This document shows, in pieces, positions 60,375 through 64,000 of a DNA stretch of 64,000 bases. Positions within the stretch are counted from its first letter, which is position 1; every line of letters begins with the position of its first letter. The notes beneath the pieces were generated by a model. It saw nothing but the letters and a program-made list of their open reading frames with translations. It was not told the origin of the DNA and made no database searches. The stretch lies in the NCBI GenBank assembly GCA_035041965.1, contig JAPYMA010003011.1, forward strand, positions 434,001 to 498,000. Direction: 5' to 3'. The translations under genes and the position numbers were made by a program. Source of the DNA: Anisakis pegreffii. Its lineage: Eukaryota; Nematoda; Chromadorea; Rhabditida; Anisakidae.

Positions 60375-60907
60375 TTACAAGAGAATTAGTAACGGAACCT
60401 CATTTTTCGACATCGTCGATTGTCCAGCTGATCGAGCTCTTTCTGAAACCAAGTCAACGATGAAAGGACGCTTTGGTTAGTCTTAAAAATTCGTAGAGAA
60501 TGAAGAGAGTGGTGTGATACTCTATTACAGAAGATATAGCACTAATTTATTACCAGTTTCCTACAAAATACTTCATCAATGCAATAGTTTAGCACTTTAT
60601 TCCTTCTACAATTTCTAGCCTAATATTTCTTATCATTTCGTTCGGTGTCGTTTTAAAATGACTAAGATTTTCGATAAGTAGAAAAAGAAAAAGACTGAAC
60701 AAAGTCAACTGTGAGTAATTCAGTGAGCTTGATGGATGAATAATACTAACCTCTGAGATGTTTTTTGTAACCTTTTATAGCCAAAATTTTTCTAAATCCT
60801 TTTTTCTTGCCATCGCGTTCTCTGATTGCAAAAACGTTACCCATAATAAATAGAGCTGCTCCAATGCTACCAACCGTACTCGCAAGGATTATTTCAAAAA
60901 TCTGCAT
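60375..60907 (-). CDS. Small single-pass membrane protein, 74 aa
   Basis: Two minus-strand exons, 60751-60907 and 60375-60442, separated by a 308-bp intron with a GTTAGT donor and TTTCAG acceptor. The one-base overhang joins in frame (G+AA = Glu). The product begins MQIFEIILASTVGSIGAALF, a hydrophobic helix at about residues 3-28. A strongly basic segment follows (RERDGKKKGFRKILAIKGYKK), then a short tail ending PLLILL. The topology suggests an N-terminal signal anchor with a positively charged cytosolic or matrix-side tail. I know no family. It is too short for automatic gene finders and was found only by joining the two exons. Confidence 0.55.
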
Positions 60908-63129
60908 AGTAATGAGATTGTGTCATTTTATCAAGTGATTTTCTTTTCACGAATAAAATTTGCCTTTGAAGCATATTCGACAGTGCCACTTAAAGTGGTC
61001 ACTTAATGGGGTGTGAAGAATGATCAGTCGTGATCAACTGAAGTTAACTGTAGTTGAAATGGATCAGCAAAATAGCACTGCATTCACTCGAACTCAGTCG
61101 ATTTTTTGAAAATTGTTCTTCATCTTCATCACAGAAATATGATTGGGATCCTTGTGATGTGATTCTCACTGAAGAAAGCGTTCGTCATGATTTGGTTCAG
61201 ATTATTGACTAGTACAATATTTCTTGAATGGAAGTTCTATTTGTCATAAACAGAACAAAAACGACTTACTGTTAAAGGTTGTGTTTGACCACTTCTGCAA
61301 TCAGTAACTTATCAAACAAATCTTTCATGCATCTAACTTGCAAAAGTTGTTTTGTCTATCCGAAATGTTACGTTTTCTTTAGTTTCTTTATTTGGTTCGT
61401 TGATTTTCAATGCAAATCGTTGCTGGTGAATGAGCGATTGTATATTACTCTTTGCCATCAATTGCTTTAGATACGTGAGAATTTTAACGAGAACCAGAGA
61501 ACGAGATTCTTCCAAATGATACCCTATCCAAATTAGTTATACCAACCGTTCATAACTGAGATCTGTTTCATTGAGAAAGTCGAACCGTCCAACTGAAATG
61601 TGCATTACATTGTACAACCTATGGTCAATGGGATTTACATTAAACAGCCAATATTTTACTCGTCGCGAAGTAAATGATCATGAACTTCTGTATAAGAAAA
61701 CGATCGACTAATGCTATAAGAAAGGTATTCTGAAATGTGTGTGCTGTTTTTTGATGAGTTTGAACTATTTTGTTGAATAGTAGGGATTCTGTGAATGAGA
61801 AGCAAATGAAAGCAATAGAAATTATTCACCTCGTACAGCGCTGAGTAGATTAGTGTTATTACTTAAATGAATCTAAATATTGACTATAATCAAAACACTG
61901 ATAAAATGACTGGAAAGGTAAGTTCAATTATTTTTTTATGCTGTCATCCTCGTTCGAGGCGGTTGCAGGCGTATCAGTGTTGCGGGACGTATTCGCAGCT
62001 TTTTCATAAATTCGATGGATTCATAAATTCATTGAAAAGGCACCAATTAAAATTGAATGTATTTTATGCAAACAGCAAAAAACTACCTTAAGCTGAGCAC
62101 AAAATGACTTAAAAAATAGCAGCAAAATTAAGCAACTCTTTAGCAATATGCTGAAAATATACAACGGATACATTATTCATCACGTCATGACTCATCAGGT
62201 GTTAGCGTCCATTTCGTCAAACGATTATCATTCGAAGTAGACGATCTTTATCATAATTATCAGCACAATTTTGATCTCATGATAAAATTTTCATTCAGTG
62301 AAGAAACTGCATAAAGGAAATTTTGTTCTCATTTCCAACCACATTTGATGGAAAATAAATGTTTATTTGTATCGCTTTAAATAGTGGATCATCCTTTTCA
62401 CCATACTGCGAATAGCTAAAGATACCTCAAAAACTGCCAGCATCCATAAATGCTATTCATCAATGAGCGCAAATCTTCATCAAAATTTATGTTCAAAAAT
62501 TGATGAAATACTATGAATTGATACTCAATTATCAAGTGAAAACCGAAACAACACCACCTATCTTGATGCAACTGTATGAAAATGCTGATAAATTCATCGT
62601 TGAGGTTATATCACACTTAAATTTGCTTGAGAATAAGCTCTCATGCAAAATTCAGTTATATCTGTTTTCGGATATGCGAAGAACGCAACAATCGACCTTC
62701 CGAAGTGTCCTATCAGAAGAGTCTGAATATCACAATTTGAACATTAAGTTGCGTTTTAAGAACATTTTGTAGAGGAAGGATTAGCAAAAGTTTTCACTCA
62801 TTGCGTGAATATCAAAGCGCTGCAAGGCTGTGAAGTCGAAAGGTGTTCAGTTTACTCGATGTGAAAATATGATAAGGGTTGCTATTTGCCTCGTTCTCAG
62901 AATCTGTAGGAACATTTAATCTTAGTTCAGTGACATCTTCTGTGGACAATTTGCTTGAGTCATTTGGAAGTGGAAAAACAGCTTATTAATTGTAACATAG
63001 TTTCTCAGTTTGGCCGTTATTATTTTGCCCACGACTTTAGAAATTGCGCAGATTGATGAAATTGGACAGTGGCTTTGCGAATTCAACCATTTTGTATGGG
63101 TACAATAGTAACTGCTGATTTCCACCAAG
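60908..63129. other. Region without a supportable gene
   Basis: AT-rich sequence. Open frames at 61333-61515 (-), 61867-62091 (+) and 62500-62772 (+) have mixed composition and no paired splice sites. The last one (90 codons, Leu/Glu/Lys-rich) is the most protein-like and could be an upstream exon of the gene at 63.1 kb, but I cannot connect it. Confidence 0.4.
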
Positions 63130-64000
63130 AACGAACTGCGCCAGCCGATACAATTTGAGCCAGAAGATCCAGACCCTCGGACGAAAGCTTGTGAGCATGT
63201 TGGTAGTCTCGAAAGGGAATACGAGGTGGGTTGTGGGCTGCTGCCAGTTGTTTGTTTTTCATCTTTGAATTTCGTTGTTGTCATTTGGTTATTTGCTTAT
63301 CGCTGAGCTTTGTTTTAATTATTGACTGGTGCTTATTGTTGCAATGATTATCTGCTGTTGAATGTTTAAACAAAAATTTTCAGCTGTTCGAAGGCGTAAT
63401 GAGTTTTGTTCTCCAATAAATAACAGGTGCAACTGCAAATTCTGAGGGAAAATTTGAAGGTAGTGATTAGCGAATTGATTCAGCTAAGTACTGTTTTTGC
63501 GGAAACTAAAGCCATTTTTTCCGTTTTCGATTAATGGCACTTCTAGAGAAAAATTCTCGCTGTTTTCTGCGCCAGCAGCGTTACTAGCGGATTACTTTTC
63601 GCACAACAAAAATAACTTTTTAGCAAATTAGCGATTAGCAGACCTACTTTTTTTTCAGTAGCCTACTCACAATCAATGCTGGATCAGACCAAAAATGTGA
63701 GCACACTCCTCATGTACGAATTAAAGTTATCTGACTTTTTTACAGGAAGCTCCTTTCAAATGTCGTTCAAAACGCTGCGGTCATGTGAACATGACCGTTC
63801 AGAGACAGCAAAATTCACCAAGATAAAAAGTCTCTGTTTAGCTAGTACGGGAAGGGAGGTTCTTCAGAAATGATAATATTGCAGGATATCAACCGCTTGG
63901 TGATTCGTAAAGGTATCAACGCTCGGCGATATCAACCGCTCGGTGATCTGTTACATTTTCGATATTGTAATGTTCGGGTAAATCAACAACGTTGGATGCA
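63130..64000 (+). CDS. Exons of an unidentified gene at the right edge (5' end not found)
   Basis: Exon 63130-63225 (AAG acceptor, GTGGGT donor) encodes NELRQPIQFEPEDPDP then RTKACEHVGSLEREYE. Exon 63427-63459 encodes VQLQILRENLK, a coiled-coil-like continuation in phase 0. Exon 63746 onward starts EAPFKCRSKRCGHVNM and either stops at 63824-63826 or donates at about 63787. A further possible exon starts at 63885 after TTGCAG (DINRLVIRKGINARRYQPLG) and runs off the window. The first two exons are convincing as coding sequence. The 3' arrangement is uncertain and the family is not recognised. Confidence 0.4.
63885..63948. repeat. Short tandem repeat, gatatcaaccgctyggtgat
   Basis: Two good copies of gatatcaaccgctyggtgat (63885-63904 and 63928-63947) flank a degenerate copy (ggtatcaacgctcggcgat, 63912-63930). 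The array runs close to the window end and is open in one frame, so it may be coding. Confidence 0.5.

Noticed and set aside
62922..63284. A 120-codon minus-strand ORF
   Set aside because: It is antisense to the plus-strand exon 63130-63225, whose acidic coding sequence and splice sites are more convincing.

Overview
This 64-kb, AT-rich window looks like nuclear DNA of a nematode, probably a clade III (spirurid or filaria-like) species, though the exact taxon is inference. The evidence is a Patched-related (PTR) gene of the type expanded in nematodes, a CBM14/peritrophin secreted protein, many short phase-consistent exons with introns of about 80 to 2,200 bases, and TTTCAG-type acceptors. No prokaryotic features, CRISPR arrays or rRNA/tRNA genes could be supported.

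Layout. 1-14,044 (+): 3' part of a large extracellular-matrix-like gene. It has a giant first exon of Pro-Asp-Gly / Pro-Thr-Asp repeats with 435-bp near-identical units and an assembly gap, then three degenerate vWA domains, one fibronectin-III domain, a Cys-rich segment and one calcium-binding EGF. 14,045-21,074: mostly non-coding, with a diverged 200-bp tandem dimer with coding potential (about 15,355-15,760) and a small two-exon minus gene (18,787-19,292). 21,075-29,146 (+): 16-exon gene for a roughly 800-aa protein with CENP-B-type N-terminal and Tc5-type HTH domains but no visible transposase catalytic domain. 30,354-32,545 (-): secreted protein with three chitin-binding domains. About 34,093-36,105 (-): a multi-exon gene whose structure is only partly resolved. 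39,140-50,300 (+): complete 28-exon phosphorylase kinase regulatory subunit alpha gene (1,240 aa), with a fold-back element in intron 6. 51,739-51,939 (+): an isolated coding-like exon. 52,092-58,939 (-): complete 16-exon PTR gene (903 aa). 60,375-60,907 (-): small two-exon gene for a 74-aa single-pass membrane protein. 63,130-64,000 (+): short exons of an unidentified gene near the right edge.

Exon boundaries were derived by hand from splice dinucleotides, reading-phase continuity and family conservation. For the phosphorylase kinase, PTR, HTH, CBM14 and vWA genes every junction keeps phase, which is strong internal support. The genes are ordinary independent eukaryotic neighbours and no shared pathway is apparent. 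Extracellular matrix/cuticle biology (the vWA protein, the chitin-binding protein and, by family knowledge, PTR) is a loose common theme.
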